Origin: Bacteroidales bacterium
Lineage (GTDB): Bacteria > Bacteroidota > Bacteroidia > Bacteroidales > UBA12077
DNA length: 64,000 nt
Assembly: GCA_003446015.1 (NCBI GenBank)
Contig: DMBU01000054.1
Location: 62,001-126,000 of the forward strand
Reading direction: 5' to 3'
The notes under the pieces are model-generated. The model worked only from the letters and a program-made list of their open reading frames with translations, did not search any database and was not told where the DNA came from. Made by a program: the position numbers and the translations under genes. Below are positions 16,040 through 25,813 of the stretch, piece by piece; position 1 is the stretch's first letter, and every line of letters begins with the position of its first letter.

Positions 16040-18412
16040 CTATTCATATCTTAACGAGTCGGCAGGATTGCTTCGGGCAGCTTTTAGAGCCTGATAAAGG
16101 ACTGTTAATAAAGCAATAAGTAATGATATTATTGCAGACAGGATGAAAATATCCGGAGTAATTCTAACCTTAAAGGCAAAAGTCTGCAACCACTTATTCA
16201 TTCCATAATATGCTATTGGTATTGCAATTAAATTTGCAATAATAACCCATTTAAAGAATTCCTTAGAAATCATAAGTACAATTTTTGAAACAGAAGATCC
16301 TAAGGCCTTTCTTATCCCAATTTCTTTTGTTCTACTTTCTGCAATAAAAGCTGCAAGTCCGAATAATCCAAGCATTGCAATTATAATTGCAATTAAAGCA
16401 AAGTATCGAAAGAATTTTCCTAACTGGTTGTCAGATTTATAAAGACTGTCAATTTCCTCATTAACAAAGGCATACTCGAAAGGAATATTATTTGAGAATT
16501 CTTTAAAAACGGTTTCAATTAGTTCTATGGTCTTTTGTGTATTTTCTGGCCGGATTTTTATATTAATAGCCCCTAACCAATCTTCATTCCATACTAGTCC
16601 TTGTGGTCCAATTGTTTCATGAAGTGATCTGTAGTGAAAGTTTTTAAACACTCCTATTACTTCGCATTCTTTACTTGGTAATGCTGTTAAATACCATCTG
16701 TCTCTATGGAAAATTGTTCCGGCTGCAGAATCCATTTTTAAACCACCTTGTTTTACAGCTTCTTCGTTTAAAATTATTTTTTGTTGATGATCAGTTTTAT
16801 TGTCAAAAGAGAAATTACGACCTTCAATTAATTCTATTTCGTAAAGATCAAGATATGCCGGATCAATAGGATGCAGTTGAATTGAAGTTAATTCACCATC
16901 TGAATTGAAGTCAAAGTTTTCAGTATTTCTAATTGAACTAATAGGCCCACCGCTATAAGAAACTCCAATAATTTCTGGATGTTCAAGTAGCTTTTGTTTG
17001 AAAGCGTCTTTTTGAGAACCGAGATTTGAATTTAATGCGATGGTTAGAATATTTTCCTTAGTAAAGCCCATGTCCTTATTTTTCAGGTAACTCAGTTGCT
17101 TTTGAACAGTTATAGTTGAAATAATTAGTGCAACAGAAATTGTAAATTGAATAATAATTAAAATTTTTCTAAAAATCGCAGCGCTTTTACCTCTTGTTTT
17201 CTCCCCTTTTAATACTGATACAGAATTAAAAGCAGTTAAATAAAACGAAGGATAGATTCCTGCAAATATTCCTGTTAAAAGAATTCCTGCGATAGATATC
17301 ATAATAAATTGAGGGTTGACAACTTCAATAAATGATAATTCTTTTTGGATAAGATTATTATATACCGGCAGTAATAATTGTACCAAAGTCACAGCAATTA
17401 AAAATGAAATAAATATGATTAAAATAGATTCAGATAAAAACTGAAAAATAAGTTGCCGTTTATAAGCTCCATGCACCTTTTTTATTCCAACCTCAGTGGC
17501 TCTTGATGCGGCTTTTGCAGTAGTTAGATTTATAAAATTAATACATGCAATAAATATGATAAATATGCCTATGGCTAAAAAGAGCTTCACATTATTTTTA
17601 TTGCCATGAACAACACCAAAATCTGCCTTTGTGTGATCAGCAAAGTAAACATCTTTTAAAGGTCGAAGTGTTATTGACAGATCTTCCCAGTCGGTCCATC
17701 TCTCTTTGAATTTATTTACTAGTTTTTCTTCTAAATTTTTATTGTCAAATGATTCAGGAAGTAAAAAATAGGTTTGAAATTGCCATGTTCCATAGCTTCT
17801 AAGGAACTCTTTACTGTTTATTACACCTAATAAGTTGAATGGTATTAAAGCATCAATCTGTATATGAAAGTTTGGAAATTCCTGTATTACACCTTTTACA
17901 ACTAACTCAAATCCCTGAGTCGTTTTAAGTATCTGACCCAGCGGATCTTTATCACCAAAAAATATTTTTGCAACTCTTTCTGTTAGTATAATTGAATTTG
18001 ACACATCAAATGCAGTTTCTGGATCTCCCAATATAAAACGGGTTGTAAATACATCGAAAAATGAAGAGTCAGCAAGCATAACTTTTGGAATTTTAAATGC
18101 TGTTGTTTCATAATTTAGAACAAAGCTACCCCATGATTTAAAACGAACAACTTTTTCAATTTCAGGAAACCAATCTTGCGCATCAAGACCGGCTGCTGAA
18201 GGTAAATGAACTGATTCTGCATCACCAAACTCAAAACGATAAATTCGGTTATAATTTTCGTTAAACTTATCGTAGGAATATTCATTATGCACATATAACA
18301 TAATAAGTATAAATAAAGTAATCCCAATTGACAGGCCAATAAAGTTTATGAGAGAATATCCAAAGTTCCTGTATATATTTCTAAATGCTGTTTTTAAATA
18401 GTGCTTAATCAT
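16040..18412 (-). CDS. FtsX/MacB-type ABC transporter permease
   Basis: 790 aa. The N-terminal helix (about 21-41) starts after IKHYLKTAFRNIYRNFGYS, and a MacB-type periplasmic domain covers about 45-270. Three helices follow (about 285-400), then a second helix and periplasmic domain (about 425-670) and the last three helices (about 680-780), with the FtsX signature SRTKEIGIRKALGSS. This is the duplicated permease type common in Bacteroidota. It normally pairs with an ATPase; none is adjacent. It is divergent from a two-component pair at 18596-21290, which may control it. Confidence 0.9.
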   Translation of the reverse strand: MIKHYLKTAFRNIYRNFGYSLINFIGLSIGITLFILIMLYVHNEYSYDKFNENYNRIYRFEFGDAESVHLPSAAGLDAQDWFPEIEKVVRFKSWGSFVLNYETTAFKIPKVMLADSSFFDVFTTRFILGDPETAFDVSNSIILTERVAKIFFGDKDPLGQILKTTQGFELVVKGVIQEFPNFHIQIDALIPFNLLGVINSKEFLRSYGTWQFQTYFLLPESFDNKNLEEKLVNKFKERWTDWEDLSITLRPLKDVYFADHTKADFGVVHGNKNNVKLFLAIGIFIIFIACINFINLTTAKAASRATEVGIKKVHGAYKRQLIFQFLSESILIIFISFLIAVTLVQLLLPVYNNLIQKELSFIEVVNPQFIMISIAGILLTGIFAGIYPSFYLTAFNSVSVLKGEKTRGKSAAIFRKILIIIQFTISVALIISTITVQKQLSYLKNKDMGFTKENILTIALNSNLGSQKDAFKQKLLEHPEIIGVSYSGGPISSIRNTENFDFNSDGELTSIQLHPIDPAYLDLYEIELIEGRNFSFDNKTDHQQKIILNEEAVKQGGLKMDSAAGTIFHRDRWYLTALPSKECEVIGVFKNFHYRSLHETIGPQGLVWNEDWLGAINIKIRPENTQKTIELIETVFKEFSNNIPFEYAFVNEEIDSLYKSDNQLGKFFRYFALIAIIIAMLGLFGLAAFIAESRTKEIGIRKALGSSVSKIVLMISKEFFKWVIIANLIAIPIAYYGMNKWLQTFAFKVRITPDIFILSAIISLLIALLTVLYQALKAARSNPADSLRYE

Positions 18413-18452
18413 AGTTGTAGAGTTTTTTTATTAAACAAGATTATAGATAATC

Positions 18453-18458
18453 GTGCCA
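18453..18458 (-). promoter_or_regulatory. TGGCAC, possible sigma-54 -24 half-element
   Basis: On the minus strand the sequence reads TGGCACG, the -24 half of a sigma-54 promoter, 41 bases before the permease start. The -12 half (TTGC) is not present at the proper distance, so this is only a partial match. Confidence 0.15.
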
Positions 18459-18522
18459 GTTTGCGCAACTGTAAGTAAATCAGTAGTTAAGGAATGTTAC
18501 AAATTCTTATTTGTTTAATTTA

Positions 18523-18562
18523 TGTGCCAAATTGATACAGTTGTTTGTGTCATATTGAAACA
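18523..18562. promoter_or_regulatory. Two 17-bp operator-like repeats, 23 bp apart
   Basis: TGTGCCAAATTGATACA (18523-18539) and TGTGTCATATTGAAACA (18546-18562) agree at 14 of 17 positions. Each is an imperfect palindrome of the form TGTnnCAnnnTGAnACA. They lie between the permease and the NtrC-type regulator gene, about 110 bp from the permease start, as expected of an enhancer site for that regulator. Which gene they control is inferred. Confidence 0.5.
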
Positions 18563-18595
18563 AATCATAAATTTGATTTATTTATTATGTTTTCT

Positions 18596-19960
18596 ATGTC
18601 AAAATATAAAGGTAAGATATTAGTTGTTGATGATGATATAGATGTTTTAACCACTGCACGAATGGTTTTAAAACAAAGATTTTCTGATGTTGAAGTTGAG
18701 ACAAATCCTCAAAAAATTCCAGACCATTTTAAGAAAAGTGATATTGATGTGGTTATTTTGGACATGAACTTTAGGCCAGGTGTTACAAGTGGAGAAGAAG
18801 GTATTTTTTGGTTAAAAAAGATTCTTGATATTGATCCTGATGCAAGCATTGTAATGAATACTGCATACGGTGATATCCAGATTGCTGTTGAAGCAATGAA
18901 AATAGGAGCATCTGAGTTCATTGTAAAACCATGGACAAGCGAAAAATTTTTGGTAACAGTCGAAACCGTTTATAAATTAAGTAAATCAAAAAAACAAGTA
19001 AATAAGTTACAGCAAACACAACAAGTTTTAAATCAGGAATTAAATAAAGATTATTCCGAAATAATAAGTGAATCAAATGCAATGCAACCTGTATTTTCGG
19101 CTATTGATAAAGTTTCGGGAACTGAAGCGAATGTCCTGATTCTTGGCGAAAATGGCACGGGGAAAGAATTGGTTGCAAGAGAAATTCATCGAAAATCTAA
19201 ACGATCGGGTAATTCATTTATTAATGTTGATTTAGGTGCAATTTCGCAAACATTATTTGAGTCGGAATTGTTTGGGCATGCAAAAGGTGCGTTTACTGAT
19301 GCAAAGGAAGATAAGCCAGGAAGGTTCGAGATTGCATCTGATGGCACTTTATTTTTAGACGAGATAGGCAATTTATCACTAAATCTTCAATCAAAACTAT
19401 TATCTGTAATACAGAACAAATCAGTAACTCGTGTTGGTTCGAATAAAAATATTGACATAAATATTCGATTGATTTGTGCAACAAACAAAGATTTATATAA
19501 AATGGTTGATCAGGGAGAGTTTAGAGAGGACCTTCTTTATAGAATTAATACAGTTGAAATTAACTTACCTCCACTTAAAAATCGAAAAAAGGATATTCTT
19601 GTATTAGCATCAAGGTTTCTTAAAACCTTCTCAGATAAATACAATAAACAAGGATTAAAATTATCTTCAAAAGCCGAGCAAGCCTTGCTGGATTATAACT
19701 TTCCCGGAAATATTAGAGAACTTCAGCATATTGTTGAAAGAGCAGTGATCATGGCGGAAGGCAAAATAATAACTGAAAATGATCTCTCAATTAAAAAAAG
19801 CACAACTTATCGTTCAGATTCGTTAAACGTGGAAGATTTAGAAAAGCAAGCCATTCAGGGTGCAATTCAGAAACATAATGGGAATTTTACAAAAGCCTCA
19901 GAAGAATTAGGTCTTGGAAGAAGTACATTATATCGTAAAATGAAGAAATATGGTATTTAA
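18596..19960 (+). CDS. NtrC-family sigma-54-dependent response regulator
   Basis: 454 aa from MSKYKGKILVVDDD; an ATG at 18587 and a TTG at 18545 are in frame upstream but align less well. Receiver domain about 1-125 with phospho-Asp56 in VVILDMNF; AAA+ domain about 155-385 with Walker A GENGTGKE and the sigma-54 contact loop GAFTDA (a variant of GAFTGA); Fis-type helix-turn-helix at the C-terminus (NFTKASEELGLGRSTLYRKMKKYGI region). It should activate sigma-54 promoters after phosphorylation by the kinase encoded next, with which it overlaps by 11 bases. Confidence 0.93.
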   Translation: MSKYKGKILVVDDDIDVLTTARMVLKQRFSDVEVETNPQKIPDHFKKSDIDVVILDMNFRPGVTSGEEGIFWLKKILDIDPDASIVMNTAYGDIQIAVEAMKIGASEFIVKPWTSEKFLVTVETVYKLSKSKKQVNKLQQTQQVLNQELNKDYSEIISESNAMQPVFSAIDKVSGTEANVLILGENGTGKELVAREIHRKSKRSGNSFINVDLGAISQTLFESELFGHAKGAFTDAKEDKPGRFEIASDGTLFLDEIGNLSLNLQSKLLSVIQNKSVTRVGSNKNIDINIRLICATNKDLYKMVDQGEFREDLLYRINTVEINLPPLKNRKKDILVLASRFLKTFSDKYNKQGLKLSSKAEQALLDYNFPGNIRELQHIVERAVIMAEGKIITENDLSIKKSTTYRSDSLNVEDLEKQAIQGAIQKHNGNFTKASEELGLGRSTLYRKMKKYGI

Positions 19961-21290
19961 AAGATTCAAATATATCTCAGTTTTTTATATAACTTTAATT
20001 ATTGTTCTAACCGGACTTGGGGTTTATGTTTTGTTTAACACTTATTTTTGGTTAACATCAATCTGGATTTTTATTTTTGATATTTTAATTGTAATTGCTT
20101 TGCTTAATTTTATAAGTAAAGAACATAGAAAACTCTCTCATTTTTTAGTTTCCATTGATCAAGGTGATTTTGCAACTCCATTTTCTAAAAATTTTGAGGA
20201 TTTGGATTTTAACGAAGCCTTTGAACAGCTTTCAGATGTCATAATTTCGCTACGCGATGAGGCTGAAATAAATTATCAGTATTTACAAACCGTAGTGAAT
20301 CAGATTAATACTGCAATAATTTGTGTAAATGATTCGGATAAAATTGTTTTATCCAATAGTTCATCAAATAAATTGTTCAGGAAAAATGTTTTAAGAGATA
20401 TTAAGTCCTTACGAATTTCAAATGATGATCTGCCGCTAATTTTGAAAAATCTTAAGATGAACGAAAAAAAATTGATTAAGTTTAATCTGGGTGGAGAACT
20501 ATTCAATTATTCAGTTCAACTTGCCGAATTTAAATTAAAAAAAGAATTTTTTCGTTTATTTTCTTTTCAGAATGTACAGAGCGAGTTAGAGCAAAACGAA
20601 TTAGAGTCTTGGCAGAAATTAACCCGGGTAATGTCACATGAAATCATGAATTCTGCAATTCCAATCTCAAATCTTTCGGGCTTAGTGTATAAAAAATTAT
20701 TTGACCAGGATGATACATTTTTAATGAATATTGATGATGAACAAAAACTTGACATAAAAGAAGGCTTGCACACAATAGAAACTCGTAGTAGAGGACTCGT
20801 GAGTTTTGTAGAGGCAACACGCAATTTTACTAAAATGCCTAAACCTGAACTGGAAGAGATAAACATAAAGACCTTAATAAAAAGAATATTATCCTTATTA
20901 AAACCAAAGATCGTTGAGGCTGGAATTAATGTTAGTGTAAAAATTGAACCCGAAGAGTTAAAGTTTACCATTGATAAATCGTTAATTGAACAAGCTTTTA
21001 TCAATTTAGTTATAAATGCTATTGATGCACTTCAAAAAACTGAAAACCCAACATTGATTATTAATGTATCAAGAAACGTCGAAAATCATATTATCATTAT
21101 TTTTGAGGACAATGGAAAAGGTATATCCGAAGAGGATCTTGAAAATATTTTTATACCATTTTTTACTACAAAACGGGAAGGCTCTGGAATTGGACTCAGC
21201 CTTGTTAAACAAATCATGTATTTGCATAAAGGAAACATAACCGTTAAATCCACTCTTGGTCAAGGTTCAAGATTTACACTTTCTTTTTAA
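19950..21290 (+). CDS. NtrY-like sensor histidine kinase
   Basis: 446 aa. Two membrane helices (about 9-28 and 33-53), a PAS-like domain (about 105-205), and a HisKA/HATPase_c kinase. The phospho-acceptor is His230 in MSHEIMNSAIPIS; the ATP lid has the N-box NLVINAIDAL, DNGKGIS and GSGIGLSLVKQIM. The periplasmic loop is very short, so sensing is probably intramembrane or cytoplasmic. It overlaps the response-regulator gene by 11 bases (translation-coupled partner). The MacB-like permease upstream is its probable target; relatives of this pair respond to envelope stress. Confidence 0.92.
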   Translation: MVFKRFKYISVFYITLIIVLTGLGVYVLFNTYFWLTSIWIFIFDILIVIALLNFISKEHRKLSHFLVSIDQGDFATPFSKNFEDLDFNEAFEQLSDVIISLRDEAEINYQYLQTVVNQINTAIICVNDSDKIVLSNSSSNKLFRKNVLRDIKSLRISNDDLPLILKNLKMNEKKLIKFNLGGELFNYSVQLAEFKLKKEFFRLFSFQNVQSELEQNELESWQKLTRVMSHEIMNSAIPISNLSGLVYKKLFDQDDTFLMNIDDEQKLDIKEGLHTIETRSRGLVSFVEATRNFTKMPKPELEEINIKTLIKRILSLLKPKIVEAGINVSVKIEPEELKFTIDKSLIEQAFINLVINAIDALQKTENPTLIINVSRNVENHIIIIFEDNGKGISEEDLENIFIPFFTTKREGSGIGLSLVKQIMYLHKGNITVKSTLGQGSRFTLSF

Positions 21291-21421
21291 GAAGAAATGT
21301 TTAAATCACCTCATGGTGGAAAACTTCAACTAAAAATGTTCAAAACTTATCGTTTATTTAGGTGTTAATTGCAAGTATTGATACTATATTTCAAACTTTA
21401 ATTAATATCACACATAGCCCT

Positions 21422-21727
21422 ATGATTACTGTTGATCAAATTGAAAACACCTATCTGGCTTCGTTTTACAATATTACCAGATTAAATGTTTTAAATTCAA
21501 AAGAAGTTGAATCGAAACTATTGCCTTTGGTTAGTAGGTCAGAATGCAGCTTAAAGCTTAATCTTTCAGGAATTAACTTTATTGATAGTGCAGGATTTGA
21601 AACATTATTGAGTTTGTACAAAGTAGCCCAGTTTAATAATTCAAGTTTAAATTTAATAAACCTATCTGAGGAACTAGTTGAACTGGTAAAACTAGTTGAA
21701 CTTGACCGTGTTTTTCAGTTAAATTAA
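21422..21727 (+). CDS. STAS-domain anti-anti-sigma factor-like protein
   Basis: 101 aa from MITVDQIENTYLASF; a GTG at 21362 would add 20 residues that do not fit the fold. The motif LSGINFIDSAGFETLLSLYK is the STAS core, with Ser56 in the position phosphorylated in SpoIIAA/RsbV proteins. Such proteins bind an anti-sigma factor or a partner kinase; no such partner is adjacent. It follows the NtrY-like kinase on the same strand and is convergent with miaB, whose end lies one base beyond. Confidence 0.8.
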   Translation: MITVDQIENTYLASFYNITRLNVLNSKEVESKLLPLVSRSECSLKLNLSGINFIDSAGFETLLSLYKVAQFNNSSLNLINLSEELVELVKLVELDRVFQLN

Positions 21728-21728
21728 A

Positions 21729-23078
21729 TTATTTTACTGGCACTCCAATAAGGGTAGCAGAAGTACATTCAGTTATTTCAACAAAAGCATAATCTCCTAT
21801 ATTGAAATTGTTTTTAGGAAAAACAACAACCTTGTTTTGGGAAGTTCGTCCAAATAATTTTTCTGTAGATTTTTTCGATACTCCTTCAACCAGTACTTCA
21901 AAAACTTTTCCAATGTCAGCCTTTTTGCTTTTTCTCGATAATTTATTTTGCAGATTAATAATTTCAGTCAAGCGTTTGGTTTTTGTTTCTTCCGGAACAT
22001 CATCCTTTAAATGTCTTGAGGCATATGTCTTTGGTCGTTCAGAATACTTAAACATATAAGCAAAATCATAATTCACCCATTCCATTAAACTTAATGTGTC
22101 CTGATGATCTTCTTCTGTTTCTCCCGAAAATCCTGTCATAATATCAGTTGAGATAGCACAATCTGGTAAAATTCTTTTTATTGCTGATATTCTATCCATG
22201 TACCATTCCCTGGTATAAGCTCGCTTCATTTTTTCAAGAATATTAGTACTACCAGACTGTGCTGGTAAATGAATATGATTACAAATGTTATTATACTTTG
22301 CCATGGTATATAATACTTCATCAGACATGTCTTTCGGGTGCGAAGTTGAAAAACGTATACGTAAACCAGGATTTATTTTTGCAGTTTTTTCAAGTAATTG
22401 AGCAAAGCCAAAAACCAGACCATTTTCTGAGTTCCATGAATAAGAATCTACATTTTGTCCAATTAAGGTAACTTCTTTATATCCTTTATTATAAAGATCC
22501 TCAACTTCTTTTATAATAGATTCTGGATTTCGACTACGTTCTCTCCCACGAACATATGGTACAATACAATAAGAGCACATATTATTGCAACCTCTCATGA
22601 TGGAGACAAAGGCAGAAATTCTGTTTTTGTCTAAACGAACAGGACTTATATCAGCATAGGTTTCTTCCTTTGAAAGGATTACATTCACTGCTTTTTGCCC
22701 AGATTCGGCAGTGTCCAGTAAATTAGGCAAATCTCTATATGCATCTGGCCCTACAACAATATCAACTGTTTTTTCTTCTTCAATAAGTTTTTCTTTTAAG
22801 CGTTCGGCCATGCAGCCAATCACACCAATTGTAAGTTCTGGTTTCTTCTTTTTAATTTGTTTAAAAACATTTAACCTACCCCAAACACGTTGCTCGGCAT
22901 TTTCTCTAATAGAGCAAGTATTAACCAAAATTACATCAGCTTCATTTATATCTTCAGTAACAGCATATCCCTTATCTTTTAATACAGAAGCCACAACTTC
23001 ACTGTCGGCAATATTCATTTGGCAACCATAGGTTTCGATATATAATTTTTGTGATACTCCCGATTTTGAATTACTCAT
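21729..23078 (-). CDS. miaB: tRNA-2-methylthio-N6-isopentenyladenosine synthase
   Basis: 449 aa. The N-terminal UPF0004 domain has the three Cys that hold the auxiliary iron-sulfur cluster (Cys19, Cys55, Cys89). The radical SAM site is Cys164, Cys168 and Cys171 in [20 protein letters not shown], and a TRAM domain ends the protein. It adds the methylthio group to i6A37 of tRNAs. The length and all motifs are intact. Confidence 0.95.
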   Translation of the reverse strand: MSNSKSGVSQKLYIETYGCQMNIADSEVVASVLKDKGYAVTEDINEADVILVNTCSIRENAEQRVWGRLNVFKQIKKKKPELTIGVIGCMAERLKEKLIEEEKTVDIVVGPDAYRDLPNLLDTAESGQKAVNVILSKEETYADISPVRLDKNRISAFVSIMRGCNNMCSYCIVPYVRGRERSRNPESIIKEVEDLYNKGYKEVTLIGQNVDSYSWNSENGLVFGFAQLLEKTAKINPGLRIRFSTSHPKDMSDEVLYTMAKYNNICNHIHLPAQSGSTNILEKMKRAYTREWYMDRISAIKRILPDCAISTDIMTGFSGETEEDHQDTLSLMEWVNYDFAYMFKYSERPKTYASRHLKDDVPEETKTKRLTEIINLQNKLSRKSKKADIGKVFEVLVEGVSKKSTEKLFGRTSQNKVVVFPKNNFNIGDYAFVEITECTSATLIGVPVK

Positions 23079-23159
23079 CTTTTAAAGTCTTTATATTAAA
23101 AATGTTTTGCAAATTTATTAAAAAATGAACGCAATTTTAATAAATGATTTCTGATCTAA

Positions 23160-23186
23160 AAATAAAAGACAAAAAAGTCTTTATTT
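23160..23186 (-). terminator. Probable terminator of the AspT-type gene
   Basis: AAATAAAAGAC and GTCTTTATTT pair (one bulged A) around AAAAAA; on the minus strand T-rich sequence follows. Confidence 0.5.
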
Positions 23187-24771
23187 AAAGAAGGATGATA
23201 ATCTGACTTACCAGAATTATTAAAATGAGAGCTATAGGATATACCGTTGCATAGGCTACTTGAGGGGCATTGGTTTTTGTTAACGGCTCAATAGCCGATA
23301 AAGCAGGAGTGCTTGTCATACTTCCGGTTAATGCTCCTAATAATCTTAAAAAATTTAATTTTAAGATATATCTGCCAAAAATCAAGGTCGTAAACATAGG
23401 GACAACTGTAATAATTAAAGCCATGAAAAACAAATTTAACCCATTATTACTTATCGCATCCATTATCTTTGATCCTGCATCTGTTCCCACCCCAGCAAGG
23501 AAAAAGATTAAACCCAGTTTTCGCAGAAACTGATTTGAGGGACCAGATACATTCCAGATTATTTTACCAGTTTTACCTATTCTACTTAATATTAAAGCCG
23601 AAATAAGAACTCCCCCGGTTAATCCTAAACTTATTGAAATATGGTGAGGAAAATTAATCTTAATTTGTCCGATAAGTATTCCAATAAGTATTCCCAGAAC
23701 TATAGGTAAAAAGTCTAATTCGTCAAGTCTGCTTTTTTCGTTACCAAAAAAGGTTCGCATTTTACTCATGTTTTCTTCAGGACCGGCAACGTTTATTCTA
23801 TCACCAAATCTTAATTTACTGTTTACATTAGGTATTATTTCAATACCACTTCGACGAATTGTTGTAATCGTGATATTTAGCATTTGAAGAATAGTGAGTT
23901 GTCCTAAGGGTTTGCTAATGATCTTGTTATTAGTTACAATAAAGTGCTTAATGGTATATTTTCTGCTTGCCGGTAGAACAATATTCGTTTCTTTTCCTAT
24001 TAAGTTTTCAAGTTTTAACAAGTGATCTTTACTGCCACTTGCCCTTATTATATCTCCCATGTTTAAAACTGTTGAAGCTTTTGGACTATTTATCGAATAC
24101 TTTTGATATAGTTTAATAATATTCGTATTGGTTATAGATCTTAATTTAAGCTCTCCAATGCTCTTGTTACATATTTCCGGATTTTCAACAGTATAATTTT
24201 TTGTAATAATCTTTGGATAGTCAGCACTTACATCCTCTAAATGCAAGCTTTCTTCTCTTTTTAAATCAATGTTAAATATTTTAGGTGATAATCTTGTAAG
24301 TAGAACTACAGCAATTACTCCAAACGGAAAAGAAATACCAAAACCTATAGAAGGTAATGCTGATTGGGTGTTTTCAAGAGTAACAGCTAAGCTTGAGGCA
24401 CTTGTTAAGGATCCGGAAAACAATCCAACAGCCAAGAGAATATCAATATGAAATATTTTAGAAAGAACAATTGTAATTATCCCTCCACTAAGGCTTAGCA
24501 CTAAAGCAACTAATAGTAATTGTTTGCCTTGCTTTTTAAAAGATTCAAAAAACCCTGGTCCAGCCTGAATTCCAATGCTGAACATAAAAAAGATTAGTCC
24601 AATTTGCTGTATGATTAGGGGTATACTAAACCCCCAATGTCCAAAAAATAATGCCACAAAAAAAATGGCTGACGTGTCTAAGGATATACCTTTAATATTG
24701 ATTTTTCCTATTAGAATTCCAAGAGAAATTATAAGGAACAATATCATGTAATCTGATGAAAAGAAATCCAT
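23185..24771 (-). CDS. AspT/YidE-family transporter with two TrkA-C domains
   Basis: 528 aa. Two blocks of about five membrane helices (about 5-165 and 365-528) surround a cytoplasmic region with two TrkA-C (RCK_C) domains (about 190-350). The conserved repeat GxxxGxxTxxxxLxx appears as GLFSGSLTSASSLAV and GALTGSMTSTPALSA, one per half, as in AspT aspartate-alanine exchangers and YidE/YbjL proteins. The substrate is unknown. Monocistronic, with its own terminator. Confidence 0.9.
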   Translation of the reverse strand: MDFFSSDYMILFLIISLGILIGKINIKGISLDTSAIFFVALFFGHWGFSIPLIIQQIGLIFFMFSIGIQAGPGFFESFKKQGKQLLLVALVLSLSGGIITIVLSKIFHIDILLAVGLFSGSLTSASSLAVTLENTQSALPSIGFGISFPFGVIAVVLLTRLSPKIFNIDLKREESLHLEDVSADYPKIITKNYTVENPEICNKSIGELKLRSITNTNIIKLYQKYSINSPKASTVLNMGDIIRASGSKDHLLKLENLIGKETNIVLPASRKYTIKHFIVTNNKIISKPLGQLTILQMLNITITTIRRSGIEIIPNVNSKLRFGDRINVAGPEENMSKMRTFFGNEKSRLDELDFLPIVLGILIGILIGQIKINFPHHISISLGLTGGVLISALILSRIGKTGKIIWNVSGPSNQFLRKLGLIFFLAGVGTDAGSKIMDAISNNGLNLFFMALIITVVPMFTTLIFGRYILKLNFLRLLGALTGSMTSTPALSAIEPLTKTNAPQVAYATVYPIALILIILVSQIIILL

Positions 24772-24900
24772 AGTTTAAAATTAGAAAATATATTATTACG
24801 AAACTATTAATTTTTCATTCAATGGAGTGTTTATTATAAAAAGCAATTTTGTAATTTTACAGCCTTAATCGAAATTAATTAGAACTAATAAAAATTTAAT

Positions 24901-25644
24901 ATGTCAGGTCATAGTAAATGGTCGAAAATAAAAAGGGCAAAAGGAGCAAACGATGCAAAACGTTCTAAAATGTTTTCAAAAATCGTTAAAGAAATTGCAA
25001 TTGCAGTAAAAGAAAGTGGTCCTGATCCGGAAGCAAACCCAAGATTGCGTTTGGCAATAAATAATGCTAAAGGAGTTAATATGCCTAAAGATAATGTTGA
25101 ACGGGCAATTAACAAGGCCGATAAAGGAGGTGATAGCTATGAACCTATGTCTTTCGAAGGATATGCACCTCATGGGATTGCAGTTTTTGTCGACTGCCTA
25201 ACTGATAATAAAAACAGAACCGTAAGTAATATCAGAGCCATTTTTACTAAATACAATGGAAGTCTGGGAACAAACGGCTCATTGTCTTTTGTTTTTGATA
25301 CAAAAGGTATTTTTACTTTTCCAAAATCAAATAGTATAAATTTGGAAGAATTTGAACTTGAAATGATTGATGCCGGAGCCGAAGATATTGACATTGAAGA
25401 AGGGGTAATAACAGTAACAACAGCTAAAGAGGATTTTGGCAACGTGCAAAAAAGGTTAGATGCATTAAAAATTGAAATCGAGAATGCAGGCTTACAACGT
25501 ATCCCAAATGATACTAAAGTATTGAGCGTTGAGGAAGCATTAAGGGTTTTAAAAATGATCGATGTTTTTGAAGATGATGACGATGTACAAAATGTTTATC
25601 ATAGTTTAGAACTTACCGACGAAATTGCCGAAGCAATGGAATAA
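24901..25644 (+). CDS. yebC: YebC/PmpR-family protein
   Basis: 247 aa. The N-terminus MSGHSKWSKIKRAKGANDAKR and the pattern of three alpha-beta domains are diagnostic. Members are described as transcription regulators and, more recently, as helpers for translation through proline stretches; the sequence does not decide which. The latter is of interest because this genome encodes polyproline peptides at 1449 and 1849. It ends before a terminator at 25664. Confidence 0.94.
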   Translation: MSGHSKWSKIKRAKGANDAKRSKMFSKIVKEIAIAVKESGPDPEANPRLRLAINNAKGVNMPKDNVERAINKADKGGDSYEPMSFEGYAPHGIAVFVDCLTDNKNRTVSNIRAIFTKYNGSLGTNGSLSFVFDTKGIFTFPKSNSINLEEFELEMIDAGAEDIDIEEGVITVTTAKEDFGNVQKRLDALKIEIENAGLQRIPNDTKVLSVEEALRVLKMIDVFEDDDDVQNVYHSLELTDEIAEAME

Positions 25645-25663
25645 TATATTTTGAGAATTACTC

Positions 25664-25700
25664 AAAACGGTCATTTCTAATTAGATCTGACCGTTTTTTT
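25664..25700 (+). terminator. Intrinsic terminator
   Basis: AAAACGGTCA pairs with TGACCGTTTT, with an inner TCTAATTAGA palindrome, and a T-run follows. Confidence 0.8.
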
Positions 25701-25813
25701 ATTTGCCACAATTGAATATTTTGCACAATATTGGATATTTAACAATCCTGAATGATTTTATTTAAACCATATAAAACCTAATAAACAGAACCTTTTGTTT
25801 CCATAATGAAAGA

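Noticed and set aside
18453..18529. Two TGGCAC hexamers (minus strand) as sigma-54 promoters
   Set aside because: Neither has a TTGC at the -12 position; the second lies within an operator-like repeat. Kept only as a weak half-site.
22711..23031. Plus-strand frame opposite miaB
   Set aside because: Antisense shadow of the MiaB N-terminal domain.
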